DNA of 64,000 bases from positions 32,517-96,516 of the forward strand of contig JAADHC010000032.1 of assembly GCA_013152085.1 (NCBI GenBank), read 5' to 3'. Below, piece by piece: positions 26,027-34,082 of the stretch; the stretch's first letter is position 1; every line of letters begins with the position of its first letter. The notes under the pieces are model-generated. The model was not told the origin of the DNA. It worked only from the letters and a program-made list of their open reading frames with translations, and did not search any database. The stretch is from Chlorobiota bacterium (lineage in GTDB: Bacteria > Bacteroidota > Bacteroidia > Bacteroidales > VadinHA17). Position numbers and translations under genes: made by a program.

Positions 26027-27343
26027 ATGCCAAAAAGAAATATTCTGTCTCCATTTCAGAAATTCGTTAAGATTGAAAGCTTCAGCGGAATTTTATTATT
26101 GATGGCAACAATTATTGCTCTGATCTGGGCAAATTCACCCTTCGGAGATAGTTACCAATCACTTTGGCAATATAAAATCGGATTTTCAACACAGGATTTT
26201 GAATTAAACAAATCATTGATATTCTGGATTAACGATGGTTTAATGGCTGTTTTCTTTTTCCTGATTGGATTAGAAATTAAAAGAGAATTCTTAATTGGAG
26301 AATTGAATTCCGTAAAAAAAATAGCATTCCCGCTTTTTGGAGCATTGGGTGGAATGGTAGTTCCCGTTTTGTTATTTTTAGTACTAAACCGGAATCCTGA
26401 AACAATTATAGGTTGGGGAATACCGATGGCTACGGATATTGCTTTTTCTTTAGCAGTTTTAAAACTTTTAGGCGACAGGGTTCCTTTAAGTCTTAAAATA
26501 TTTTTAACTGCTTTTGCAATTGTAGATGATATAGGCGCCGTGTTAGTCATTGCCATATTTTACGGGGGAAATATTAATATCGGTTTGTTGATTGCCGCAT
26601 TAATACTGTTAGGAACATTATTCATGTTATCCTTTAAAGGTTATTATTCTAAATTCCTGAATATTATTGTTGGAGTAATTATCTGGATACTATTCCTGAA
26701 ATCCGGTATTCATCCGACACTTGCAGGAATTTTATTAGCTTTTTCAGTTCCTGTCAGGCAAAAAATCAACACACCTGCATTCATAGACAACTTAATGAAC
26801 ATAACGAACAATATTAAACAAGCTTCAATAACAAAAAAACCAATTCTAACCAAGGAACAAATTGTTCAGATTGATGATCTGGAAGACTGGACTCATAAAT
26901 ATCAATCTCCTCTTCAGCATTTAGAACACAAATTACACAATTGGGTAGCTTATTTTATTATTCCTGTTTTTGCATTGGCTAATGCAGGCGTAATTATTAA
27001 TAGTAATATTGATTTAGACACAACACTGATAAGGAATATAATTATTTGTTTAGTCATAGGGAATAGTATTGGTATGTCATCTATTGTACTATTTGCAAAA
27101 AAAATAAAGTTGATTGAAGTTCCGGAAGATATCAGTAACCGGCAAATTACAGGTGTTTCGTTTTTAGCCGGAATCGGATTTACCATGGCGATTTTTATTG
27201 CGAGCCTGGCTTTTGAGAATAGTCCGGCTTACATTGATTCTGCCAAAATCGGAATACTTATCGGTTCTTTGATTTCCGCAATATTTGGGTTTATTGTTTT
27301 AAGACTGAAAACAAATAAAAAAAGTAACCCGTACAGTCTGTGA
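26027..27343 (+). CDS. nhaA: Na+/H+ antiporter NhaA
   Basis: A 438-residue inner-membrane protein of the expected size with about 12 helices. Diagnostic stretches: FFFLIGLEIKREFLIGEL, GALGGMVVPVLLF, GWGIPMATDIAFSLAVL with the paired aspartate region, FAIVDDIGAVLVIAIFY containing the ion-binding Asp pair (residues ~161-162), and GVSFLAGIGFTMAIFIASLAF. It expels Na+ in exchange for H+ at alkaline pH. The gene is clearly more AT-rich than its neighbours, as is the whole 26-30 kb stretch, which may indicate separate acquisition. Confidence 0.96.
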   Translation: MPKRNILSPFQKFVKIESFSGILLLMATIIALIWANSPFGDSYQSLWQYKIGFSTQDFELNKSLIFWINDGLMAVFFFLIGLEIKREFLIGELNSVKKIAFPLFGALGGMVVPVLLFLVLNRNPETIIGWGIPMATDIAFSLAVLKLLGDRVPLSLKIFLTAFAIVDDIGAVLVIAIFYGGNINIGLLIAALILLGTLFMLSFKGYYSKFLNIIVGVIIWILFLKSGIHPTLAGILLAFSVPVRQKINTPAFIDNLMNITNNIKQASITKKPILTKEQIVQIDDLEDWTHKYQSPLQHLEHKLHNWVAYFIIPVFALANAGVIINSNIDLDTTLIRNIIICLVIGNSIGMSSIVLFAKKIKLIEVPEDISNRQITGVSFLAGIGFTMAIFIASLAFENSPAYIDSAKIGILIGSLISAIFGFIVLRLKTNKKSNPYSL

Positions 27344-27351
27344 TTAAAACC

Positions 27352-27405
27352 ATGAAGAAAAAGATTTTATTAGTATTACTGTTGATAGTCACAGTTCGCA
27401 TATGA
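27352..27405 (+). pseudogene. Signal-peptide-like remnant of a lost secreted protein
   Basis: Right after nhaA, an ATG at 27352 opens 17 codons (MKKKILLVLLLIVTVRI, then TGA). This reads exactly like the start of a signal peptide, but no mature protein follows. It may be the 5' stub of a deleted gene, or chance. Confidence 0.3.
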
Positions 27406-27428
27406 AAAATTTTCATTTTTACATTAAA

Positions 27429-27623
27429 TTATTCGTTAAAAATAAATACTTCTTCAATTTTCAGATTGAAAGTCCGGGAAATATCATAAGCCAGTTTTAA
27501 TGAAGGATTGTATTTCCCTTTTTCGAGAAAAACAATCGTTTCTCTTCTGACACCAACTTTTTTTGCCAAATCCAATTGCGTTAGATTGTCCCTGGCCCGG
27601 AGCTCTTTAATTCGTGTTTTCAT
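27429..27623 (-). CDS. Small XRE-type helix-turn-helix regulator
   Basis: A 64-residue protein that is almost entirely one HTH domain: [22 protein letters not shown], then [19 protein letters not shown], then [20 protein letters not shown]. It resembles the short regulators found next to small membrane proteins in many bacteria. An upstream in-frame ATG at 27632 would add three residues. It is the third gene of a minus-strand set, 14 bases after the membrane-protein gene at 27638 (5 bases if the longer start is used), so it probably regulates this set. Confidence 0.88.
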   Translation of the reverse strand: MKTRIKELRARDNLTQLDLAKKVGVRRETIVFLEKGKYNPSLKLAYDISRTFNLKIEEVFIFNE

Positions 27624-27637
27624 TAATACCATTTTTA

Positions 27638-28054
27638 TTATTCATTGAACTTTTGCTTAATAACATATTTTGTAACAGCAAAAATCAAGGCGGAAAGTAA
27701 TATCCCGCCCCCGAGCATGGTTTCAGTATCGGGGAATTTATCTTTCAGAATAAAAATGAACAGCCACATATACATTGAGACCAAAAAAGCATAATAACCC
27801 GATTTGTATTTTATTTTCATACTTAATTCATCATCGGGCGGAAGTCCTTCTTTTTTTTCTTTATCCTTTTTAAGGGCTGATATGAATGCTATTATCCCTA
27901 TAACAACAATAAGAATAAAGATAAACAGGTCAATACCTTTTAATAAACCGGTTCCTTTTTCGAGGGCTATAAACCCCCAGATAACTGCAATGATCATAAC
28001 TGCCGTGATCATAATAGAAGCTATCAGTAATGTTTTTCTGTTTTTTTTCATCAC
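27638..28054 (-). CDS. Small four-helix membrane protein with a DELSxxI motif
   Basis: A 138-residue inner-membrane protein with two N-terminal helices (residues ~8-30 and ~40-60), a charged linker [29 protein letters not shown], and two C-terminal helices. The motif DELSxxIxxKSxxxxF is shared with the neighbouring 28091 protein (DELSRLILQKASSLSF), so the two are distant paralogs. Similar membrane proteins are found beside short HTH regulators (DUF2178-like arrangement, from memory). Function unknown. Two adjacent ATGs at the start are equally possible. Confidence 0.75.
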   Translation of the reverse strand: MMKKNRKTLLIASIMITAVMIIAVIWGFIALEKGTGLLKGIDLFIFILIVVIGIIAFISALKKDKEKKEGLPPDDELSMKIKYKSGYYAFLVSMYMWLFIFILKDKFPDTETMLGGGILLSALIFAVTKYVIKQKFNE

Positions 28055-28090
28055 TTTTTCATTTATCGTATTTCTATTAGAGTTTTTATA

Positions 28091-28387
28091 TTAATCCTTA
28101 TGCAAACCGATTATCTTTAAAAATAACCAGATTACAGAGAATATAACCGCCATGCCGATGATACCGTACCCTATGATCTGACCGGATTCAAAATTTACCT
28201 TATCACTTAAATAACTAATGAGTATCCACAGATAAAGAGTTATATAAAACGATAAGGATGACGCTTTTTGTAAAATCAGCCTTGATAACTCATCACTTGC
28301 CGATTCACCTTTTCTGATGCTTATAAAACGCCTGATTAAAACGAACAAACCCAAAACACCAATCAATAGCAAAATAATTTTTTCCAT
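28091..28387 (-). CDS. Small membrane protein, paralog of the 27638 product
   Basis: A 98-residue protein with three hydrophobic segments (residues ~4-18, ~45-62, ~72-92) and the motif SDELSRLILQKASSLSFYI after the first helix, matching its neighbour. It is the first gene of the minus-strand set (28387 to 27429) and has the best-formed promoter in the window. I infer a small membrane complex with the neighbour, controlled by the HTH protein. Confidence 0.75.
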   Translation of the reverse strand: MEKIILLLIGVLGLFVLIRRFISIRKGESASDELSRLILQKASSLSFYITLYLWILISYLSDKVNFESGQIIGYGIIGMAVIFSVIWLFLKIIGLHKD

Positions 28388-28420
28388 AATAAAATATTTT
28401 GATGTTAATTTTATCTAACA

Positions 28421-28453
28421 CAAAGATAGAAATAAATAACATTATAATCCAAA
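28421..28453 (-). promoter_or_regulatory. Strong Bacteroidota-type promoter for the membrane-protein/HTH operon
   Basis: On the minus strand TTTG (plus 28450-28453) is separated by 21 bases from TATCTTTG (plus 28421-28428). Both elements match the consensus exactly. The first start codon is at 28387, giving a leader of about 30 bases. Confidence 0.75.
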
Positions 28454-28454
28454 T

Positions 28455-29738
28455 TTATTTTAACTTTTTTTCAATTAATCCCTCCATTAGTTCAACGGCA
28501 AGCGTTGGTGCGTCATATTTGGCAAAGTTGGTTTGTAATTCTTTCGCCTTTTGCTTGTACGATGGAACTGACAAAATCTTCATCACGGCTTTTCTGATAT
28601 CTGCCGGGGTGGGTTTTTGTTTTCTGAGATTAATTCCTGCCCCTGAGTTTTCCAACCGGGCGGCTACTTCCATTTTATCTTCAGTAGCACCGGCTATAAC
28701 AACCGGGATTCCATGGGCTAATGCATTCTGAGTACCTCCAAATCCGCCGTTTGAAATCATTATATCAACATGAGGTAAAAGATTCCCAAATGGGATATAA
28801 GGTGCAGTATGAGTGTTTTCAGGCAGGTTTCTGATTTCTACATCTTTAATGGGAACGGCAATTACAATCATTTTCTCTTCTTTCAGCGCTTCGATTGCAG
28901 GATAAATGAGATCGTCAATTTTTTTTGCAATGGTTCCCTGGCTAATCAGCACAACGGGTATATCTTTTTCAATTTCCGGCCACCATTCGGGCTTTTTGTA
29001 ATGATTATCCGGAGGAATTATGACAGGTCCTATAAAATGGAAATTGGCAGGAAAATCATCATGGTAATATTCAAAATCAGGTACGGAGGTATGTAAAACA
29101 AGATCCGGCATTACATAATCTGTGATGGAAAAACTCTTTTCACAGGGAGGCAAACCCACTTTCTTACGTATCTTATTTACATAGATTTGCACATCATTGA
29201 ATAATACCTTTTCAAAAACCGTATTTAACAGATTATTTCTCAGTTTTGAAAAGAATGATTTCCCTGGTAATAATCCGAGTCCGAACGGAGCGATGTTTTT
29301 ACCGGGCAGGCTCAACGGCAAAACTGACAAATGTACATCAGGGGGACCACCCATCTCTTTCATCCAACTGCCGGCAATCATAAAAGTATCACCAACAATT
29401 AAATCTGCCGGGAAATGCTTCAATACATTTTCCAGCAAATTTAATATATCCGGGACCTGATCATACTTAATGTGTTTTAAATAATACCTGATCTGTAAAA
29501 GACCTTTTTTCTTTTTCAGCTCCGGATAGATTTCGTAAACTTCCTTGTCACGATCACTACGGTCCCATTTTTGGGGAAGCGGATAAAAGGCGGCTCCGGC
29601 ATTTTCAACCCGGTCTTTAAAAATCCTTCCCGTTACACAACCTACCTTATGACCTTTTTCGACAAGTTTGGTAATGACAGGAACGAACGGATTAAAATGT
29701 CCTTCAACGGGTAAGGCAAGTATGATTATTTTATGCAT
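28455..29738 (-). CDS. Family 1 glycosyltransferase (MGT/UGT type)
   Basis: A 427-residue GT-B fold protein. The N-terminus IILALPVEGHFNPFVPV is the typical acceptor-domain opening with GH at about residue 13. The C-terminal donor site has PVVLISQGTIAKK and then PFGNLLPHVDIMISNGGFGGTQNALAHGIPVV, close to the UDP/dTDP-sugar binding motif of macrolide and flavonoid glycosyltransferases. It probably attaches a sugar to a small molecule or lipid. No biosynthetic cluster is adjacent. The stop codon lies about as close as possible to the upstream promoter of the membrane-protein operon (same strand). Confidence 0.88.
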   Translation of the reverse strand: MHKIIILALPVEGHFNPFVPVITKLVEKGHKVGCVTGRIFKDRVENAGAAFYPLPQKWDRSDRDKEVYEIYPELKKKKGLLQIRYYLKHIKYDQVPDILNLLENVLKHFPADLIVGDTFMIAGSWMKEMGGPPDVHLSVLPLSLPGKNIAPFGLGLLPGKSFFSKLRNNLLNTVFEKVLFNDVQIYVNKIRKKVGLPPCEKSFSITDYVMPDLVLHTSVPDFEYYHDDFPANFHFIGPVIIPPDNHYKKPEWWPEIEKDIPVVLISQGTIAKKIDDLIYPAIEALKEEKMIVIAVPIKDVEIRNLPENTHTAPYIPFGNLLPHVDIMISNGGFGGTQNALAHGIPVVIAGATEDKMEVAARLENSGAGINLRKQKPTPADIRKAVMKILSVPSYKQKAKELQTNFAKYDAPTLAVELMEGLIEKKLK

Positions 29739-30078
29739 GGTGTCAGGATTAATAATGTCGCCTAAAATATTATTCTACTACCAATATCAGCATATAAAAT
29801 AAATGTAAACATTTTATCCAGATATCTGAAAAAACATGCTTGCAGTATAATATGAAATATTTTTAATAGAAACGAATTTAATATACGAAGATCTCCTGTT
29901 TCATCTTAGTTACGGTAACGTCTGTCTTTTATTTCAAAGAACTATTTCTTATCTTGTACCATGTATGGACATCAGGGGTATACTTCCCGGTGTATTACAT
30001 ATTATAAGAAATACGATCTTTTTTGTAATGGGATTAAACCTTTTCACCAAATCATAATATGACATATAACTACTTGAA
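29739..30078. other. Intergenic region with no recognisable feature
   Basis: This 340-base AT-rich gap separates the divergent glycosyltransferase and secreted glycosidase-like genes. I see no gene, repeat or clear TAnnTTTG promoter in it. Confidence 0.6.
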
Positions 30079-31800
30079 ATGAAAGAAAAAATAGTTTTTC
30101 TCTGCTTATTTTTTTACCTGTTTTCCCCGAGCAGTCATTCTCAAACAACTTCCAACCCGTTTTGTGTAAACGGGAATAACTTTCAATTATATACCAATCT
30201 CGGTTTCGGCTCCTTCAGGTTTCATGTCAACTGGTTTTTATATGATAATGCAGGAACATATGATTTCAGCAATAGCGATCTTGCTGCTGATTTTTATGCC
30301 CTTACCGGCATTGAACCCGTTATTGTTTTTAAATGCGACCCCGGGGTGCCTGATACTTCAGCAACAGCAGACACTACCGGATGGTCGTTTTGCGAAAAGG
30401 AACAATGGGTGAAACTGCACAATCCCGATGCCGCCTCCCCGGAAACTTCACGCTATCCCTCCGACTCCGTTGCCTGGAAGAATTTCCTGGAGGCATTTGT
30501 TGAACGGTATGACGGTGACGGTGTTAACGATTATCCGGGACTGGTTTACCCTTTTAAAGTTTACCAGTTGGAAGTGGAAATACCCCGTGTGTGGTGCACC
30601 AATCCTCCCGACACTTTCGCCAACAGCTTTGTAAATTATGCTAATTACAGCTACTCAATAATTAAAAACACCGACGCCGGTGCCCTGGTAAAGATCGGAG
30701 GTTGGGATTCAGGCCCCGCAAACATGCACCTTTTCTATCTGGGGTATATAAATACCGGTTCCTTTCCCGTATCGGAAACCGTGTTTGTGACAAGAAACAT
30801 GTTAGACACTTCTGCGGTTTATCAAGCCGAATTGCTTGATTTTCTTTATGTATTCAGCAATGCCAGTTACGACATACTGGATATACACTGTTACGGAAAC
30901 GCAGAGTATTTTCCTTCACGTGCCGCAGGAATGAGAGCTCTGTTCGATACACTTGCCACTAAACCGTTATGGGCACTGGAAGGCGGTGGCCCTTTTTTGG
31001 CCAGAGCCGAAATATTTAACCCGCTTAATGACAACGGCTATATTTCTCCGGAACTGGCAAAAGAAAATGCAGCTTATGTCGTCCGGTATTACACGGGTGG
31101 CCTGGGAAGCGGGTTTACGCGTCTGGCATGGCACATACCGCCTGAATATGAAGCCTGGGGACAATATTTCGGCGACCTGAATCTCTTATCCATTGATTAT
31201 AAAAAAAAGCCCTCATACTGGACATATGCAGGACTTGCATCGTTAATTGCCGGTTATATAACCGTTGATCCCATCCCGGATGGCGTTTACTGGCAGGATG
31301 CCAACATTGTAGGATATGAAGTTGTTGTACCCGGCAAAAAACTGGTTATCGCCTGGAATCTGGCTTACTCCGCCGATATTACACTCACTAACGTCAGTAA
31401 GCAATACCTCTATCCTGTTGCAATGGGCGACTCCCTGTGGGATACGCTGTATTATAATGTTAACAACACATACAGTTTCAACATCAGCAGAGTGCCTGTT
31501 ATTCTCGAAGGCGACTCGATAACCCTGTCAGTCGAGGCTGAGGTAAATCCTGATAATCCTGAATTACTGGTATATCCCAATCCTTTCAGCAATTCCGCAA
31601 GAATAGTATTCAATAACAACAAAAACAGAAAATGCAGGTTAATACTCTACAATGCGACTGGGCAGGTAGTACGGGTATTGGACAACCTCACGACAAGTCA
31701 AATAATAATAGAAAGAAAAAAATTAAATAACGGACTCTACTTCTTCCAACTAATAACCGAAACCGAAAGAATTGGGACGGGAAAATTTATAATAGAATAA
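30079..31800 (+). CDS. T9SS-sorted TIM-barrel glycosidase-like protein
   Basis: A 573-residue protein with signal peptide MKEKIVFLCLFFYLFSPSSHSQ. Residues ~25-400 look like a clan GH-A barrel: NWFLYDNAGTYDFSNSD (as in GH39/GH5-like enzymes), an acid/base candidate Glu in VYQLEVEIPR, the DILDIHCYGN strand, and a nucleophile candidate Glu in LWALEGGGPF. Residues ~400-490 form a beta-rich accessory domain. The last 75 residues are a T9SS type A sorting domain (LLVYPNPFSNSARI to NNGLYFFQL). It should be a secreted or surface glycoside hydrolase; the family and substrate are not certain. Confidence 0.82.
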   Translation: MKEKIVFLCLFFYLFSPSSHSQTTSNPFCVNGNNFQLYTNLGFGSFRFHVNWFLYDNAGTYDFSNSDLAADFYALTGIEPVIVFKCDPGVPDTSATADTTGWSFCEKEQWVKLHNPDAASPETSRYPSDSVAWKNFLEAFVERYDGDGVNDYPGLVYPFKVYQLEVEIPRVWCTNPPDTFANSFVNYANYSYSIIKNTDAGALVKIGGWDSGPANMHLFYLGYINTGSFPVSETVFVTRNMLDTSAVYQAELLDFLYVFSNASYDILDIHCYGNAEYFPSRAAGMRALFDTLATKPLWALEGGGPFLARAEIFNPLNDNGYISPELAKENAAYVVRYYTGGLGSGFTRLAWHIPPEYEAWGQYFGDLNLLSIDYKKKPSYWTYAGLASLIAGYITVDPIPDGVYWQDANIVGYEVVVPGKKLVIAWNLAYSADITLTNVSKQYLYPVAMGDSLWDTLYYNVNNTYSFNISRVPVILEGDSITLSVEAEVNPDNPELLVYPNPFSNSARIVFNNNKNRKCRLILYNATGQVVRVLDNLTTSQIIIERKKLNNGLYFFQLITETERIGTGKFIIE

Positions 31801-31820
31801 TATACATTTTTGAGGAATAG

Positions 31821-31976
31821 ATGAAAAGATTAATCGTTTTTGGAATTTTAAGTTTATCTGTTATAATCATATCGTGGCGAACTTTATTTAATATTAAAAG
31901 TCATGGCTTTTATCGATTCTTCAGTTGGGAGTGTATTATGTTTATTCCGGCGATATTGACCCCCCTCAGGGTTTAA
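31821..31976 (+). pseudogene. 5' fragment of an isoprenylcysteine methyltransferase-like membrane protein, cut by IS21 sequence
   Basis: The frame opens at ATG 31821 and reads 51 codons: MKRLIVFGILSLSVIIISW, then TLFNIKSHGFYRFFSWECIM, then out-of-family residues and TAA. The SHGFYRFFxWE motif is typical of the start of small ICMT-like methyltransferases. The homology breaks at about 31945, and an IS21-type remnant follows on the minus strand. So the gene was truncated by insertion and later deletion. It begins 20 bases after the glycosidase-like gene. Confidence 0.6.
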
Positions 31977-32039
31977 CCTCTTTTTGACACTGCCAAAAAG
32001 GCAATATATGCTCTGATAATGGGTTGCAAAATAATCAAT

Positions 32040-32205
32040 TTACTTTTTCTTTCTTAGTGATTCTCCTTTTAAATCTATTCTATGTGCTCCATTGACCAGA
32101 CGGTCTATGATTGCATCGGCGATTGTACCTTCTCCAATAACCTTATACTACTTGCTTACCGGAAGTTGTGAACTAATAATGGTAGATTTTATATCATATC
32201 TGTCT
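32040..32205 (-). pseudogene. istB: Remnant of IS21 helper ATPase gene istB
   Basis: Reading the minus strand from about 32205 to the stop at 32040 gives EDRYDIKSTIISSQLPVSK, then an in-frame TAG, then YKVIGEGTIADAIIDRLV and NGAHRIDLKGESLRKKK. This is the conserved C-terminus of IstB (normally SKWYEVIGEGTIADA), with the tryptophan codon changed to a stop. Only the last ~55 codons remain. The element's outer end is probably near 31945-31980, where the neighbouring gene is broken. No istA or opposite end is present, so this is an inactive scar. Confidence 0.85.
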
Positions 32206-32428
32206 TCGTTGGCCGGCACCGGAACAACCGGAGCCAGTATACCTCTCCCCGTCACGCTTCACCCGGTTACCAAACAGCGGATCAGACAATTATTTTCCTG
32301 CTTCCATAGGTCGAAGCGAAGCATGGATCCGGATACGGCCTGCAGAACGGTCGTCAGACATTCGTGCATTCGTGTCTGCAAGAATCCCGCTTTATGACCA
32401 TATTCATTTTTTTCGTAACTTTTCAGCG
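32206..32428. other. Unassigned sequence between IS21 remnant and pcm
   Basis: This segment is more GC-rich than the sequence to its left and codes for nothing recognisable on either strand. It probably includes the deletion scar of the IS21 element. TAACTTTT near 32417 is a poor match to a -7 element ahead of pcm. Confidence 0.4.
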
Positions 32429-33241
32429 ATGAAATATAAGCCCGAAATGTACAGAATCCCGATAACAGGTTTTATTGTTTTATTATGTTTTTTCAGTTGC
32501 AGCAGCAACCCAAAAGTTAAAAAAGAGGCTCTTACGAATAACGGGGGGCAACCACAGGACAACATTTCATGGAACAGGCCGAGGTTTAAAGAAGGGAAAG
32601 AAGAACGTCTCCGGATGGTGCGGAACGACATCCACAATTCATTCTACAAACCTGTAAAAGACAGGAAAGTACTCGAAGCGATGGAAAACGTCCCCAGGCA
32701 TCTGTTTGTTCCAAAAGTTTTCCGTGACCAGGCCTACGAGAACAAGCCCCTGCCGATAGGATACGGCCAGACCATATCACAACCCATTATCGTTGCCCAG
32801 ATGACCGAACTTCTCGACATAAAACCGGGAGATAAGATCCTGGAAATCGGTACCGGAAGCGGGTATCAGGCGGCCGTTCTCTCCGAGCTTACACCATATG
32901 TTTATACGGTAGAGATTGTCAGGGAACTCGGCGAACAGGCAAAAGCCCGTTTTTCAACTTTGGGATACAACACCATTAAGGTAAAAATAGGCGACGGTTA
33001 CAAGGGATGGCCGGAATACGCCCCATACGACGGTATTATTGTTACGTGCGCCCCTGAAGAGATCCCCGAACCCCTGATTGAACAGCTTAAACCGGGTGGA
33101 AGGATTGTCATCCCCGTCGGTAAGGCCGGAAAAACCCAGTGGCTGGTCCTTGTTGAGAAAACCCCTGAAGGAAAAATCAGGGAACAGGTCCAGTTTCCTG
33201 TAGTCTTTGTCCCGATGACAGGGAAAGCCGGGGAGAAATAA
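32429..33241 (+). CDS. pcm: Protein-L-isoaspartate O-methyltransferase, lipoprotein form
   Basis: A 270-residue protein. The start at ATG 32429 gives a signal with lipobox-like FIVLLCFFSC (the ATG at 32447 is also possible), so this copy is exported; many Bacteroidota carry such periplasmic PCMTs. Catalytic-domain motifs: VPRHLFVPK, YGQTISQPIIVAQMTELL, the SAM-binding ILEIGTGSGYQAAVL, VYTVEIVREL, GDGYKGWPEYAPYDGIIVT and LKPGGRIVIPVG. It methylates isoaspartyl residues formed by protein ageing and starts their repair; in the periplasm the SAM source is an open question. Confidence 0.92.
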   Translation: MKYKPEMYRIPITGFIVLLCFFSCSSNPKVKKEALTNNGGQPQDNISWNRPRFKEGKEERLRMVRNDIHNSFYKPVKDRKVLEAMENVPRHLFVPKVFRDQAYENKPLPIGYGQTISQPIIVAQMTELLDIKPGDKILEIGTGSGYQAAVLSELTPYVYTVEIVRELGEQAKARFSTLGYNTIKVKIGDGYKGWPEYAPYDGIIVTCAPEEIPEPLIEQLKPGGRIVIPVGKAGKTQWLVLVEKTPEGKIREQVQFPVVFVPMTGKAGEK

Positions 33242-33331
33242 ACAGTTCCCGACATACTGCATTCGTTATAAGTTCAAAATAAAAAAACGAACTAAACTCT
33301 ATTAAAAAACAGCGTCTGATTAAAGAAAGAT

Positions 33332-33765
33332 ATGATTAAAACAAATGAAGTTCTGATAATTACAAAATGAGAAAATTAAGGGCATACATAGTATCTATAA
33401 TCAACCTCCAGAATTATTGATTGACGATTATAGGAATCAACTACCTCTCTATTTTCATATTCAATTTATAAGCTTACTTTATAACGAGGCAATAAGTCAA
33501 AAGATTGATATTAGCACTTTATCTGCTAAATACACAAATATGCAGACAATCTTTTCTTTAATGGTTGAGAAAATAATTTATAACATAAATAAAGGAATAT
33601 ATCGAGCCTATTTTTAAGTATTGTCTGAATCATAGATTGGCTTTGAGCTATAATGATTTTAAAACAAAGAATTTTTCTCATCCAACAATAAAAGATTTTG
33701 AAAAAGAAAGGTTGGAAACATTATATGAATTTTTAATGAAAAATAATAAGATAGACATTGAATAA
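33332..33765 (+). pseudogene. Degraded AT-rich gene of unknown function with two frameshifts
   Basis: Three overlapping frames join into one plausible ~140-residue protein. MIKTNEVLIITK starts at 33332; a shift near 33365 leads to NEKIKGIHSIYNQPPELLID and ..LPLYFHIQFISLLYNEAISQ to NINKGIY; a shift near 33600 leads to EPIFKYCLNHRLALSYNDF, then KTKNFSHPTIKDFEKERLET and ..KIDIE followed by TAA at 33763-33765. The composition is much more AT-rich than pcm. I do not recognise the family. The region lies between pcm and a second broken gene and looks like an eroding accessory insert. Confidence 0.45.
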
Positions 33766-33795
33766 CAACGAAACGCCAACAAAGAACTGAGCTAA

Positions 33796-34034
33796 AAAAC
33801 AAGTAAAAATCGTAATATTTTTGTTGTTGATTTTTACTGCCCTAAACATAACATAAACTGGTCATTGAAGTTGATGGAGATATACATAAAAAACCGGATG
33901 TATCCGAAAGGGATATAAATAGAACATCAGAATTAAGAAAATATGGTCTAAAGGTTATTCGCTTCAATAACCGGGAAGTAATATCAAATATTGAAAAGGT
34001 AATAGAAGTGATAAAAGAAGAAATTATGAAATAA
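33796..34034 (+). pseudogene. Broken DUF559 endonuclease-like gene with a 5-bp duplication
   Basis: The first frame reads NIFVVDFYCPKHN. The second, after a shift, reads LVIEVDGDIHKKPDVSERDI, then NRTSELRKYGLKVIRFNNRE and a helical end, stop 34032-34034. Together they match the C-terminal two thirds of DUF559, a Vsr-like restriction-endonuclease fold (VDFYC, EVDGxIH, GxxVIRFxNxEV). The shift is caused by a tandem duplication CATAACATAA at 33847-33856: removing one CATAA restores PKHKLVIEVDG exactly. The N-terminal third is missing. A GC-rich inverted repeat follows at once. Confidence 0.8.
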
Positions 34035-34070
34035 CTCCCTCCCCCTATGGGAGAGGGCCGGGGAGGGGGC
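34035..34070. repeat. GC-rich imperfect palindrome beside the DUF559 remnant
   Basis: The segment reads CTCCCTCCCCCTATGGGAG and continues as AGGGCCGGGGAGGGGGC, so C-rich and G-rich arms can fold back. It begins one base after the DUF559 stop codon. Similar CTCCC/GGGAG elements are common in many bacterial genomes, and in my recollection often lie near DUF559 genes. It lies 12 bases beyond the end of the convergent pntB and could also act as its terminator. Confidence 0.6.
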
Positions 34071-34082
34071 AAAAATCCTTAC

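Noticed and set aside
32092..32397. Plus-strand open frame across the IS21 remnant
   Set aside because: It is the opposite strand of istB sequence and continues into unrelated DNA.
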